A stretch of DNA of 64,000 bases from JABDPF01 sp036351055 (GTDB lineage Bacteria > Pseudomonadota > Gammaproteobacteria > Xanthomonadales > SZUA-36): contig JAZBOH010000155.1 in assembly GCA_036351055.1 (NCBI GenBank), positions 46,211 through 110,210 of the forward strand. The letters run 5' to 3'. Shown here piece after piece: positions 53,493 through 62,460 of the stretch. The translations under genes were made by a program, and so were the position numbers. The first letter of the stretch is position 1, and each line of letters begins with the position of its first letter. A model generated the notes under the pieces. It worked only from the letters and a program-made list of their open reading frames with translations, made no database searches and was not told the DNA's origin.

Positions 53493-54491
53493 TCAGGCGC
53501 CGGAAACGCGATAGGCCGCGTAGGCGAAATAGATGACAAGCAACGTGAGCCCTGTGCCCCTGCCCAGGCGTGCCCTGCCAAGGATGAAGATCGGGATCAG
53601 GGCGACCGTCAAAACCCAGGACAGGCCCAGGTCCAGCAACCCCCCGTCGGGAACCGGAATCGTGCTTACCAGGCCACTGGCGGGCAGGACAATCAGCGAA
53701 TTGAAAATGTTCGAACCGATGACATTGCCGATGGCCAGGTCCGACTCGTTTCGCCTGGCCGCTATGATGGAGGTGACCAGTTCCGGCATGCTGGTTCCCA
53801 CGGCGACGATAAAAAGTCCAACCAGCGCCGTTGAAATTCCCAGCTGTTCCGACAGCGCCACACTGGAACGAACGGTCATTTCGCCACCCAGGTAAAGCAG
53901 CACGAAGCCTGAAATGAGCAAAATCCCTGTCTTGCGGCCGTCGTGTAAGGGAATGCCTGGAACAATGGCGGAGTGTTCCTGAATTTCCGTCAGCAGGGTG
54001 TCTTTTCTCCGTGAAGGCAACAGGTCCTGAATCGAGATGTACACGAAGATTCCGAACAGCAGTAGCAGCACCATCGAATCCGAACGCCCGATACGCGAAA
54101 CGGTGCCTTCCAGCACACCGTCCAAAGCCATGATCGCAATGACCGAGGTAACCAACAGGAGCAGCGGGATTTCGTGGCGCACCAGGTTCCCCCGGATTTC
54201 GATCGGGCGTAACAGCGACGCCGCACCCAGCACCAGTGCCAGGTTGGCGATATTGGAACCGATGACATTGCCGAACGCGAGTGCGGTCTCCCCGCGCAGC
54301 GCGCCGTCCACGTTGACGACGAGTTCCGGCGCGCTGGTTCCGAATCCGACGATGGTCAGCCCGATGATGAGTGGCGAAACACCCAGCCGTTCGGCGACCT
54401 GGGATGCACCGGCCACGAGTGCCGTCCCGCCGCCGATCAGCAGCAGGATTCCAAACGAAACGCCGAAGTAAGCAAGCATGATAGGAACCAT
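53493..54491 (-). CDS. Calcium/sodium antiporter (CaCA family, YrbG-like)
   Basis: A 332-residue membrane protein with ten predicted helices in two inverted halves. Both halves carry the alpha-repeat of the CaCA superfamily: IVGFGTSAPELVVNV with AFGNVIGSNIANLALVLG, and VAVGTSMPELVTSI with AIGNVIGSNIFNSLIVLP. The Glu of each GTSxPEL binds the cation. It is expected to extrude Ca2+ in exchange for Na+ or H+. The start is uncertain: ATGs at 54491 and 54479 and a TTG further upstream are possible, and none has a strong ribosome site. Confidence 0.88.
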   Translation of the reverse strand: MVPIMLAYFGVSFGILLLIGGGTALVAGASQVAERLGVSPLIIGLTIVGFGTSAPELVVNVDGALRGETALAFGNVIGSNIANLALVLGAASLLRPIEIRGNLVRHEIPLLLLVTSVIAIMALDGVLEGTVSRIGRSDSMVLLLLFGIFVYISIQDLLPSRRKDTLLTEIQEHSAIVPGIPLHDGRKTGILLISGFVLLYLGGEMTVRSSVALSEQLGISTALVGLFIVAVGTSMPELVTSIIAARRNESDLAIGNVIGSNIFNSLIVLPASGLVSTIPVPDGGLLDLGLSWVLTVALIPIFILGRARLGRGTGLTLLVIYFAYAAYRVSGA

Positions 54492-54633
54492 GCTGCGGGT
54501 TTTCCGGTGAACTATCAATTGGAATTGTTTTTCCCGCCCCTGTTTTTACCTGGTCATACAGGAAGGGTGGAGCGAACAAGTCGAACCCGGTCGTATAATG
54601 CACCCTTCACAGGCTCGTTCCCGGGGGTTGGGC

Positions 54634-56031
54634 ATGACATCCAGCAGAAGAGATTTTATTCGCAACGCCGCGCTGGCAGGTGTCGGGATGACCGTTTCAT
54701 CCGCCGCGTCCGTCACCCGGGCCGCCGTTCCTGCCAGGGGGGCGGGTGCCACCTACATGGGCGACCTCGCGGCACCGGCCTTGCCTGTTGTGCGTTGTGC
54801 ACTGATCGGCGTCGGGGCGCGCGGCTCACACCACGCGGCGCAACTGGCGCAAATGGAAGGCACGGAAATCGTCGCCGTCTGCGACCTGTACCAGGACCTC
54901 GCTGAGGAGTCGGCTGCAGTGTACCGGGAAGCCGGCAAGGAAGCACGCCACCGGGATGTTGCCGCGTATTTTGGCGGCGAGCATGAGTGGCGGAAAATGC
55001 TCGAGGAAATCCGCCCGGACGCGGTGTTTATCAGCACACCATGGGAAAGCCATGCCCCGATGGCGATCGCATCGATGGAGCAGGGCGCCCATGCCTTCGT
55101 CGAGGTGCCTCTCGCCGTCACGCTGGACCAGATGTGGGCTATTGTCGAAACATCCGAGCGCACGCGCAAACACTGCATGATGATGGAAAACGTCAACTAC
55201 GGGCGTGAGGAACTGATGTATCTCAACATGTGCCGGCAGGGTGTCATCGGTGACCTCTTGCACGCTGAGGCGGCCTATATCCACGAATTGCGCTGGCAAA
55301 TGGACGAGGTGGAGCGTGGAACGGGTTCCTGGCGCACACCACACTATGCAAAACGGAATGGCAACCTGTACCCCACGCACGGGCTGGGGCCGGTTGCGCA
55401 GTACATGAACCTGGCCCGCGGCGAGGACAATTTTGACCGCATGGTTTCGTTTTCGACGCCCGCGATCGGGCGTAATGCCTATGCGGACAAGAACTACCCG
55501 GCCGGACACAAGTGGAACCAGCTTGATTTCACCGGGGGCGATATGAATACGTCCATCGTCAAAACAGTCCTGGGCAGGACGATCCTGGTACAGTGGGACG
55601 AGACCAGTCCCCGGCCCTATTCTCGCCGCAACCTGGTGCAGGGCACGAAGGGCGTCCTGGCCGGGTTCCCCGGCCGCGCCGCCTTTGACGGCGGGCTGGA
55701 AGGTGTGACAGAGGATCATCACCACTGGGTCGAAGGTGAACAGATGGAACGCCTGTATGAAAAATACGAGCACCCGCTCTACACCCGGCTGGGCGCGCTG
55801 GCAGAAAAGATGGGTGGGCACGGTGGCATGGACTTCATGATGCTCTATCGCATCGTGGAGTGCCTGCGCGAAGGCACGGCCTTGGACCAGAACCTTTACG
55901 AGGGCTGTTTCTGGAGTGCCGTCGGGCCGCTGAGCGAAGCTTCGGTGGCTGCAGAAGGAGCGCCGCGGTTTTTCCCGGATTTCACACGAAACGACTGGAA
56001 AACAACCCGGGCATTGGGCATTGTCAGCTGA
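54634..56031 (+). CDS. Gfo/Idh/MocA family protein, GH109-type glycosidase candidate
   Basis: The 465-residue protein starts with a twin-arginine signal (SRRDFIRNAA). The NAD-binding fold shows LIGVGARGSHHAAQLA and VAVCDLY. The second half follows the GH109 pattern known from alpha-N-acetylgalactosaminidases: TPWESHAPMAIASMEQGAHA, MMMENVNYGREELMYLNM, NLYPTHGLGPVAQYMNLARG, PRPYSRRNLVQGTKG, GHGGMDFMMLYR and PDFTRNDW. GH109 enzymes cleave glycosides by an NAD+-dependent elimination mechanism with the cofactor bound. The sugar specificity is not known. A TATAAT box lies at 54594-54599. Confidence 0.85.
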   Translation: MTSSRRDFIRNAALAGVGMTVSSAASVTRAAVPARGAGATYMGDLAAPALPVVRCALIGVGARGSHHAAQLAQMEGTEIVAVCDLYQDLAEESAAVYREAGKEARHRDVAAYFGGEHEWRKMLEEIRPDAVFISTPWESHAPMAIASMEQGAHAFVEVPLAVTLDQMWAIVETSERTRKHCMMMENVNYGREELMYLNMCRQGVIGDLLHAEAAYIHELRWQMDEVERGTGSWRTPHYAKRNGNLYPTHGLGPVAQYMNLARGEDNFDRMVSFSTPAIGRNAYADKNYPAGHKWNQLDFTGGDMNTSIVKTVLGRTILVQWDETSPRPYSRRNLVQGTKGVLAGFPGRAAFDGGLEGVTEDHHHWVEGEQMERLYEKYEHPLYTRLGALAEKMGGHGGMDFMMLYRIVECLREGTALDQNLYEGCFWSAVGPLSEASVAAEGAPRFFPDFTRNDWKTTRALGIVS

Positions 56032-56056
56032 GATACAACAGGATGGACCTCCGAAC

Positions 56057-57175
56057 ATGACAAAGTTATCACCACGCAGCTGGCTGGTCACCGGCGGCCG
56101 GCCGGAAGAGCCCGGGGCGCCGTTGAATACGCCGCTGGTTCCTGCGTCAAATTTCCTGCTGGGAGGCGACCGGGTTTACAGCCGCGACAGCGCCACGCCC
56201 GGCTGGGAGGCCCTCGAAACGGTAATTGGCGGTCTGGAGGGCGGCAAGGCCATCGCATTTTCTTCCGGCATGGCGGCTGTGGCGGCGGTTTTTGACCAGT
56301 TATCCGCCGGTTCACTCGTCACCCTTCCCCTTGACTGTTATCACGGCGTTGCCGAGCTGGCCCGCAAGGGAGAACAAAAGGGGGTCTGGCGTGTGCAGGC
56401 AGTTGCCGTCGAAGACACGGCGGCCTGGATCCGGGCGTCGGTTGAATCTGACCTCGTCTGGATCGAGTCACCTTCAAATCCCCTGCTGTCGGTGGCCGAC
56501 CTGGAAGCCATTACGGCAGCGCCCCGCAAAGCCGGCGCGTTGTTCGTCGTGGACAATACCTTCGCTACCCCGCTGAACCAGCAGCCACTCGCCCTGGGCG
56601 CCGATATCAGCCTGCATTCGGCAACCAAGTTCATTGGCGGGCATTCCGACCTGCTGGCCGGCATCGTGGTGGCAAAAGACGAATCCCTTCACTCCAGCCT
56701 GCACCAATCGCGGACCGTGGGCGGCGCCACGCCGGGTGTGCTCGAAGCGTTCCTGGCGCTTCGCGGGCTCAGAACGCTGGCCTTGCGCCTGGCTGCGGCC
56801 CAGCGTTCCGCGATGCACCTCGCTGATTGGCTGGAGCAGCACCCGGACGTTGAAAAAGCACGTTATCCCGGCCTGGCATCACACCCGACCCATGCGCTGG
56901 CGGCGTCCCAACTGAATGGTTTTGGTTCCATGATCTCGTTCGACCTGCGCGGTGGTGCCGAGGTGGCGGATGCGGTATGCCACGCCACGCAGATTATCCG
57001 GCATGCCACCAGCCTGGGCTCGGTAGAGTCCACCATGGAACGGCGCGCGGCAGTGCCTGGCCAGGAGCACCTGCCGCCGGGACTGCTGCGGCTGAGCGTG
57101 GGCATCGAATCATGCGACGATATCAGGAAAGACCTGCAACAGGCCTTCGCGAAGGCCGGCTTGCGCAGAGGCTGA
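56057..57175 (+). CDS. Trans-sulfuration PLP enzyme (cystathionine gamma-synthase family)
   Basis: A 372-residue type I PLP enzyme of the Cys/Met metabolism family. AFSSGMAAVAAVF binds PLP phosphate, WIESPSNPLL and VVDNTFATPLNQQPL are family blocks with the PLP Asp, and the Schiff-base Lys is in LHSATKFIGGHSD. The family includes cystathionine gamma-synthase, cystathionine lyases and related enzymes, and no visible motif decides between them. It lies 25 nt after the GH109-like gene and 17 nt before moaC. The start is chosen at MTKLSPRSW, the usual family start. Confidence 0.87.
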   Translation: MTKLSPRSWLVTGGRPEEPGAPLNTPLVPASNFLLGGDRVYSRDSATPGWEALETVIGGLEGGKAIAFSSGMAAVAAVFDQLSAGSLVTLPLDCYHGVAELARKGEQKGVWRVQAVAVEDTAAWIRASVESDLVWIESPSNPLLSVADLEAITAAPRKAGALFVVDNTFATPLNQQPLALGADISLHSATKFIGGHSDLLAGIVVAKDESLHSSLHQSRTVGGATPGVLEAFLALRGLRTLALRLAAAQRSAMHLADWLEQHPDVEKARYPGLASHPTHALAASQLNGFGSMISFDLRGGAEVADAVCHATQIIRHATSLGSVESTMERRAAVPGQEHLPPGLLRLSVGIESCDDIRKDLQQAFAKAGLRRG

Positions 57176-57192
57176 GTCACAAGGAGCCCATA

Positions 57193-57708
57193 ATGGAAAA
57201 CCATTCGCAAAAGAACTGGTCGATGGCGGACATTTCGGCCAAGAAAACCACGCGCCGCGTTGCCATCGCGGGAGGGCGTATCGTGGTCGGGGCCGAAGCT
57301 TTCGAACGTATCCGGGACGGCCGCATGCCCAAGGGAGACCCGCTGGTCATGGCCGAAGTGGCCGGTATCCAGGCCGCCAAGCAGACGCCTTCGCTGATCC
57401 CCCTGTGCCACCCGATTTCTCTGAACCGCGTGATGGTTTACCCCGTCATGCGACCCGGGGATCACTCCGTCGAGTTGTTTTGCGTTGCTGAAATTGCTGA
57501 AAAAACCGGCGTGGAGATGGAGGCCCTGACCGGCCTGTCGATCGCACTGTTGACCATCTGGGACCTGAGCAAACCGGTGAATCCGGCGCTGGAGATCACC
57601 GGCCAGCGATTGATTTACAAGTCAGGCGGCAAAAGCGGAACCTGGGTGAGCCCGGAGGGGATGCCGGATGAGGTTGAACAAATCCTTTCTGAGCTGGGCT
57701 TGCTTTAG
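57193..57708 (+). CDS. moaC: Cyclic pyranopterin monophosphate synthase MoaC
   Basis: The 171-residue protein converts the MoaA product into cyclic pyranopterin monophosphate in molybdenum cofactor synthesis. Key blocks: MADISAKKTTRRVAIA, IPLCHPISLNRV (catalytic His) and EMEALTGLSIALLTIWDL with the catalytic Lys in SKPV. AAGGAG stands 7 nt before the ATG. It converges on moaE with a 4-nt overlap, so moaC and moaE-moaD-moaA are on opposite strands. Confidence 0.95.
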   Translation: MENHSQKNWSMADISAKKTTRRVAIAGGRIVVGAEAFERIRDGRMPKGDPLVMAEVAGIQAAKQTPSLIPLCHPISLNRVMVYPVMRPGDHSVELFCVAEIAEKTGVEMEALTGLSIALLTIWDLSKPVNPALEITGQRLIYKSGGKSGTWVSPEGMPDEVEQILSELGLL

Positions 57709-58160
57709 TCGCGAGCACCACGCTCCTGCTTATGCTGCGCGCAGCGTTGGCAGTTCACCCACTCGGCGTGGCCGCTGGCGTAATGCTCTTTCTTCCAGAT
57801 GGGAAGCCGTACTTTCACCTGGTCGATGATGTAGCGGCAGGCCTCGAAGGCTTCATCGCGGTGGGGTGAGGCAACCCCGACCACCACGGCGGTGTCGGAC
57901 AGTTCCATCAGGCCGCTGCGGTGAATGACGGCTGTCCTGCTGACGCCAAAACGTTCCCTGGCCTCGGCGAGGATCCGTTCCCCCTCTTTAACGGCCAGCG
58001 GCTCGTAGACCTCGTACTCGAGGCGCAGAACCTTCTGCCCTTCGTTATGGTCGCGCACCCAGCCATCGAACTGGACATAGGCGCCACAAGAAACGTCCTG
58101 CATGGTCGCGCGGAACAGCGCCAGGTCGATGGTCTCGGCTGTCACCTTGAAATCGTTCAT
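57705..58160 (-). CDS. moaE: Molybdopterin synthase catalytic subunit MoaE
   Basis: A 151-residue large subunit of molybdopterin synthase. GAYVQFDGWVRDHNEG, LEYEVYEPLAVKEGERIL and the catalytic lysines in PIWKKEHYASG are typical. With thiocarboxylated MoaD it inserts the dithiolene sulfurs into the pyranopterin. The ATG overlaps the moaD stop (ATGA), so the two subunits are translationally coupled. A Cys-containing tail (CQRCAQHKQ) extends the C terminus. Confidence 0.94.
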   Translation of the reverse strand: MNDFKVTAETIDLALFRATMQDVSCGAYVQFDGWVRDHNEGQKVLRLEYEVYEPLAVKEGERILAEARERFGVSRTAVIHRSGLMELSDTAVVVGVASPHRDEAFEACRYIIDQVKVRLPIWKKEHYASGHAEWVNCQRCAQHKQERGARD

Positions 58161-58396
58161 CCGCCAGCTACCGGTGGGAAAAACAGCACTTCATCGCCAT
58201 CTTTAATCGTTGAATCCCACTGCGACATCTCTTCGTTGATCGCGACCATGGATGCATGGTAATCCTGCAGCGCGGCGTGCCGGTCGCGGCATTCGCTGAA
58301 AAGCTCGCCGGCCGTTGTGGCCTTGCTTGGCAGGGTTTCAGATTCCACGCCGGCGGCTTCCCGGAACGCGGCAAAGTATCGGACCGTGACATTCAT
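58157..58396 (-). CDS. moaD: Molybdopterin synthase sulfur carrier subunit MoaD
   Basis: A 79-residue ubiquitin-like sulfur carrier starting MNVTVRYFAAFREAAG and ending in the required Gly-Gly (LFFPPVAGG), which MoeB adenylates and a sulfurtransferase thiocarboxylates. The frame is open further upstream, but only this ATG gives the family N terminus. It is placed between moaA (4 nt upstream) and moaE (4-nt overlap). Confidence 0.93.
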   Translation of the reverse strand: MNVTVRYFAAFREAAGVESETLPSKATTAGELFSECRDRHAALQDYHASMVAINEEMSQWDSTIKDGDEVLFFPPVAGG

Positions 58397-58400
58397 CCGT

Positions 58401-59447
58401 TCAACCTCCCAGGCGGTACATTTCGACCTTGCTCTGGTCGTGGCCCGGCTGCCCGCGTTCTTCGCTGTAGCGATCTTCCCGGGCGGTCCAGACATCGTGG
58501 ATCCGCTTCTGCAGGTCGGACTGGCTACCGGCCTGGCGAATCAGCGGCATCAGGTTGGTGCCGTGGTTGGAAAACAGGCAGGTGTAGAGGATGCCGTCGG
58601 CCGTGATGCGCGCGCGTGTGCAGCCGCCGCAGAACGGTTGGCTGATTGAACTGATAAAGCCGACCTCACCCTGTCCGTCGAGGTAACGGTAACGCCGGGC
58701 GGTCTCTGCCGTATTGGTGGAAACCACTGCTTCGAGCGGCCAGCGCTGGTCGATCCTTTCCAGCCACTCGGTATTCGAAACCACGTCGTCCGGGCTCCAG
58801 TGGTTGCTGTTACCCACGTCCATGTACTCGATCAGGCGGACGGGGTGGGGCGTGCCGCGGAAATGCGCCAGCAGATCCAGAACCGTGTGGTCGTTGACGC
58901 CTTTTTGCACCACGGTATTGATCTTGATCTGCTCGAAACCGGCTGTCTCGGCAGCGGCGATGCCTGCCAGGACATCTTCCAGCCTGGCCTTGCCGCCGCT
59001 CATCAGGTCGAGGGTTTCCGGGTCCAACGTATCCAGGCTGACTGTAATGCGGCTCAAACCGGCCCGGGCCAGGTCTGCAGCCAGTCGCGTCAGCATCACA
59101 CCGTTTGTCGTCAGCGCAATGTCGTCGAGGCCGGGGATGGCCGAGAGTTGTTCGATCAGCGCCGGAAAGCCCGGGCGGATCAAGGGTTCGCCCCCGGTGA
59201 GCCGCAGTTTCTTAACGCCCAGATCCACAAAGGCCTGCGTGAGGGACACGATTTCGTGGTCAGTGAGCAGTTTTTCCAGCGGCAGGAAAGAGCCTTTTCC
59301 CTTCATCGAGCCCAGCGGCATGCAATAGCTGCAGCGAAAATTGCAGCGGTCGATAACGGACATGCGCAGTTCGCGCAGCGGCCGCTGCAAGCGGTCGAGG
59401 GAAGGCAGCACTTCTGCCTGTTTGAGGGTGACGGGAATGTCCATCAA
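58401..59447 (-). CDS. moaA: GTP 3',8-cyclase MoaA
   Basis: The 348-residue radical SAM enzyme cyclises GTP in the first step of molybdenum cofactor synthesis. The N-terminal cluster motif is C35-x3-C39-x2-C42 (DRCNFRCSYCMP), followed by LRLTGGEPLIRPG. The C-terminal cluster is FCGGCTRARITADGILYTCL. The chain ends in the Gly-Gly tail (YRLGG) needed for catalysis. It heads moaA-moaD-moaE on the minus strand. Confidence 0.95.
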   Translation of the reverse strand: MMDIPVTLKQAEVLPSLDRLQRPLRELRMSVIDRCNFRCSYCMPLGSMKGKGSFLPLEKLLTDHEIVSLTQAFVDLGVKKLRLTGGEPLIRPGFPALIEQLSAIPGLDDIALTTNGVMLTRLAADLARAGLSRITVSLDTLDPETLDLMSGGKARLEDVLAGIAAAETAGFEQIKINTVVQKGVNDHTVLDLLAHFRGTPHPVRLIEYMDVGNSNHWSPDDVVSNTEWLERIDQRWPLEAVVSTNTAETARRYRYLDGQGEVGFISSISQPFCGGCTRARITADGILYTCLFSNHGTNLMPLIRQAGSQSDLQKRIHDVWTAREDRYSEERGQPGHDQSKVEMYRLGG

Positions 59448-59475
59448 CGTGATTTCCTGGCTGTCACAGGCACGA

Positions 59476-59742
59476 TCAGGAAAAGCTCTTCTTCATCAGT
59501 TCGTTTTTCTTGATGTGCTGGTATTTTTCCAGCGTATTCTGATAAAGCTCGGTGACTTTTTTCACGCCGGATGCTTCCAGTGTCCCGTTATTGCCTGCTG
59601 CCACGTAGGTCGCGTAGATGCCCGAGGCGGTCATCAAGGCGCCGGAAACCAGCGCAGGCTCAATGCCTTCGTCTTTCAGCTTGTTTGCCAGTTCGATAAT
59701 GCGGTTGGTGCAGTCCTGGTGTTGTTGTTCTTTTGCGCTCAC
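59476..59742 (-). CDS. Small conserved hypothetical protein
   Basis: An 88-residue helical protein, MSAKEQQHQDCTNRIIELAN at the start and a lysine-rich end. The central part ALMTASGIYATYVAAGN is conserved-looking. It may resemble the small DUF3144 group, but I am not sure. No signal peptide or membrane segment. It is upstream of moaA by 28 nt on the same strand, so it may be co-transcribed. A TACAAT box at about 59779 on the minus strand is a promoter candidate. Confidence 0.65.
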   Translation of the reverse strand: MSAKEQQHQDCTNRIIELANKLKDEGIEPALVSGALMTASGIYATYVAAGNNGTLEASGVKKVTELYQNTLEKYQHIKKNELMKKSFS

Positions 59743-59817
59743 TTGTGCTCCCGGGGTTGCGGCAAAGGGGCATATTGTAGCTCGACTTGGAATTTGATGC
59801 TTTAGATTGGCGCTTAT

Positions 59818-62460
59818 TCAGCTGTCGCAAGCCAGGCCTGCGAGGTAGGTCAGGCGGACCAGGTTGAGCTGTCCGGCAGGGAAGCCGTTTTCGGTGGAAT
59901 CGAAACGGGCGGTTCCGCTGTCGCAGCCCAGTTCCAGCTCGAGTGAGCCCCAGGGCCTGATGTCAACCGTCGCCGGGTCGAAACCTGCGCCAAACACGCC
60001 GCCCGAGGTCGTGTACATCTCGTCGAAAACGAGCGTTCCGGCGTCGATTACCCCGGTGCCAAAGAACCAGCGCCGCTGGCCCGTGGCGTCGTAACTGAAC
60101 CAGTAGACCAGGACCCGCTCATCGGCCAGAACCTGCAATACGAAACCTTCACCCGAATGTGTCGGGTCATACCAGGACCCGCTGAGGCGCGAGGCCTCGT
60201 GCAGCGGGAGCGGGGGAGCGCTGGGAACGACAGGGGCCGGGTTCGTACCGGCACAGCGCACGCCCATCACGTCCGTCAGCCGCTGCAGGTGCATACGGCC
60301 GTGACGGCGCGGCCCGCCATCCCGGTCGAGGACCCAGCTCATTTCGCCTGAATCACAGGAAGACCAGATAAAACTGGCGGAGCCAACCGGTGTCCGCACC
60401 ACGTTGTCCGGGTCAAAGCCGGGGCCGAATTCGCCCCCGGATACGCTGACCATTTCCGGGAACAGGATGCGGTTGCCGCGTATTTCACCCTCCGCCATGT
60501 ACCAGTCCTGTGCACCCCCGGTATCGTAGGTGAACCAGTACATCACGGCTTTCTGGCCGGTGAGGATTTCCAGCATAAAGCCCTCGCCGCTGCGCTCGGT
60601 ATCGAACCATGCCGACGAGGTGCCGGCCTCGATCACGAACGGGTCACCGAGGTCTTCGGCCGTCAATTCCACCTCGATGCTGGTATCGATCCCGCCCAGG
60701 TCATTGCCCGTGTTGCCGTCGCTGTCTTCGTAGCCGGCCCAGCTGCCTGCCTGCCAATGGGCCACGGTGGACGGGTCGGCGTCGCTGTTGTTGCCGGTCA
60801 TGTCGTTGGTCCCGGCACCCAGCAGGACGGTGATGGCCCCCTGTGCGGTGGCGGCCAGGTTGCCGCCATCGGCCGGAAAGTGCAGTGACCAGGCGGCCGC
60901 ATCATCCCGGTAGCGCAGGTAGCCCCCGGGGGCGTCACCAGGTTCATCCAGCCAGCCGACCTCGCCCAGTTCGGCGGTCAGGGTGCCGGACGTGGTTTCG
61001 GTGCTGCGCAGCACGTTCAGAAGGGAGACGTTTTTCCCGGGCAGGGGAGCAACGAGGCCATTGCTGCGCCAGCGCATCGGCTTGTCCCAGGCGATCCAGG
61101 CGCGGTAGTCGCGTCCCAGCTGCAGGGCCTGGGCCTGGAACGTATGAAGTTGGCGCCGGGTAGCGCTTTGCGTGTCCCATTCCGCATCAAAAACCACGGC
61201 CCCGGTGGCCTGGTCGGTTAGGCGCATGGCCTTGATCGACGGTGGCCCGGCTTGCTGGTAATAAGCCACTGTGAAAGTCTGGGCCAGCTCGGTTCGAACG
61301 CGCTCCACTTCAGAATCGGGCAGGATAAACCCGTCATGACCGTTCCTGGCCAGGCCGCCATAGTCGGCGCCGCGCCCCGGCAGACCGGCGTGTTCGCCGC
61401 TGGAAGGTTCGATTTCCAGTGTCCAGGAAGGGACCTGGTAGGTGTGCGTGAAGTAGTCGGCGGTCGTTCCGATGCCCGAGTTGAAAGAGACGTCCTGCCA
61501 ACGGTCAAAATAGTAGTATTTCCCGGCCGGGAAACTCATATGGTGCTGGGTGAAGGTCCACAGCAATTTCTGGGTAAGCTGGGTCAGCCGGCTGTTGCTG
61601 TTGCGGCCCCAGAAATGGACCTGGGAGAAGGAATGCAGGTCGGTGTACATGCTCAGCCGGCTGGCCGGCCCCAGTTGCGCCGCCGCATCGAGCGCCTGGA
61701 TCTCGGGTTCAGAGGCAGCGTGGGCCCCGTGGTATATCAACTCCTCCGAGTTGAAGGAGGAACTGCTGCTACTGGCCCAGAAGGTTGGGCTGTTGCGGTT
61801 CAGGTCGACGCCTTCGAGGTGGTCGCCCACCGAACCCAGCACCTCATCGGCGCCGCGCATGTTTTTACGCCGCATGCGGCCGTCCCGCGGCCAGATGTCC
61901 GGGTAGCGCGGGTCCGCACCGATCCAGTTGAGGCTGGGAAAGCGCTGTGTCTGAAGAAAACCGTCGACATTCAGGACCGGTATGACCAGGACATTGGCAT
62001 TCTCCCGCAGGTAATCAACCAGGAAATGATCGCTCTCGGACAGGGCCAGCAACTCGATGATCCCGGTGGCGACCTCCGGTGACTGCCATTCCCGGGCGTG
62101 GATGCCCGCGTTCGACAGCATGGCCTGTTCAGGCAGGCCGTAGGCGGTTTCCTGGTCCTGGTCGCCCAGTTGGTAGACCCAAATGGGCCGCTGGCGGAAG
62201 GTGGAACCGATCACGCTGGGGTGCACCCATGGCGTGGTCAGCGACAGGTCCTGGTGGCGCATGTGCAGGGCGTTGTAGGTCCTGAACCCGTCAAAGGGCA
62301 GGACGGAATCGACCGGGATCGGCACGGGGTAACCGAGAGCGATTTTCGTGGTGTCCTGTAGCGGCGCCTCTTCGACCCACTCGACCAGGCGGGCCTGTTG
62401 CGCGAATACCCCTGGCGCAAGCAGACACAGCAGGCAGATAAGCAGGCACAAGCGTCTCAT
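59818..62460 (-). CDS. Secreted M14 zinc carboxypeptidase with two C-terminal modules
   Basis: An 880-residue exported protein (signal peptide ending about residue 20, GVFAQ). The M14 domain carries H121 and E124 in GIHAREWQSPE, a third zinc His in TDLHSFSQVHFWG and the catalytic Glu in WTLEIEPSSGEH. An Ig-like or proprotein-type linker (about 385-560) follows. Two homologous modules of about 120 residues close the protein: SAWFDTERSGEGFMLEIL with VMYWFTYDTGG, and GSWYDPTHSGEGFVLQVL with LVYWFSYDATG. The modules probably mediate surface or substrate binding. It is coupled by ATGA to the upstream helical gene. Confidence 0.86.
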   Translation of the reverse strand: MRRLCLLICLLCLLAPGVFAQQARLVEWVEEAPLQDTTKIALGYPVPIPVDSVLPFDGFRTYNALHMRHQDLSLTTPWVHPSVIGSTFRQRPIWVYQLGDQDQETAYGLPEQAMLSNAGIHAREWQSPEVATGIIELLALSESDHFLVDYLRENANVLVIPVLNVDGFLQTQRFPSLNWIGADPRYPDIWPRDGRMRRKNMRGADEVLGSVGDHLEGVDLNRNSPTFWASSSSSSFNSEELIYHGAHAASEPEIQALDAAAQLGPASRLSMYTDLHSFSQVHFWGRNSNSRLTQLTQKLLWTFTQHHMSFPAGKYYYFDRWQDVSFNSGIGTTADYFTHTYQVPSWTLEIEPSSGEHAGLPGRGADYGGLARNGHDGFILPDSEVERVRTELAQTFTVAYYQQAGPPSIKAMRLTDQATGAVVFDAEWDTQSATRRQLHTFQAQALQLGRDYRAWIAWDKPMRWRSNGLVAPLPGKNVSLLNVLRSTETTSGTLTAELGEVGWLDEPGDAPGGYLRYRDDAAAWSLHFPADGGNLAATAQGAITVLLGAGTNDMTGNNSDADPSTVAHWQAGSWAGYEDSDGNTGNDLGGIDTSIEVELTAEDLGDPFVIEAGTSSAWFDTERSGEGFMLEILTGQKAVMYWFTYDTGGAQDWYMAEGEIRGNRILFPEMVSVSGGEFGPGFDPDNVVRTPVGSASFIWSSCDSGEMSWVLDRDGGPRRHGRMHLQRLTDVMGVRCAGTNPAPVVPSAPPLPLHEASRLSGSWYDPTHSGEGFVLQVLADERVLVYWFSYDATGQRRWFFGTGVIDAGTLVFDEMYTTSGGVFGAGFDPATVDIRPWGSLELELGCDSGTARFDSTENGFPAGQLNLVRLTYLAGLACDS

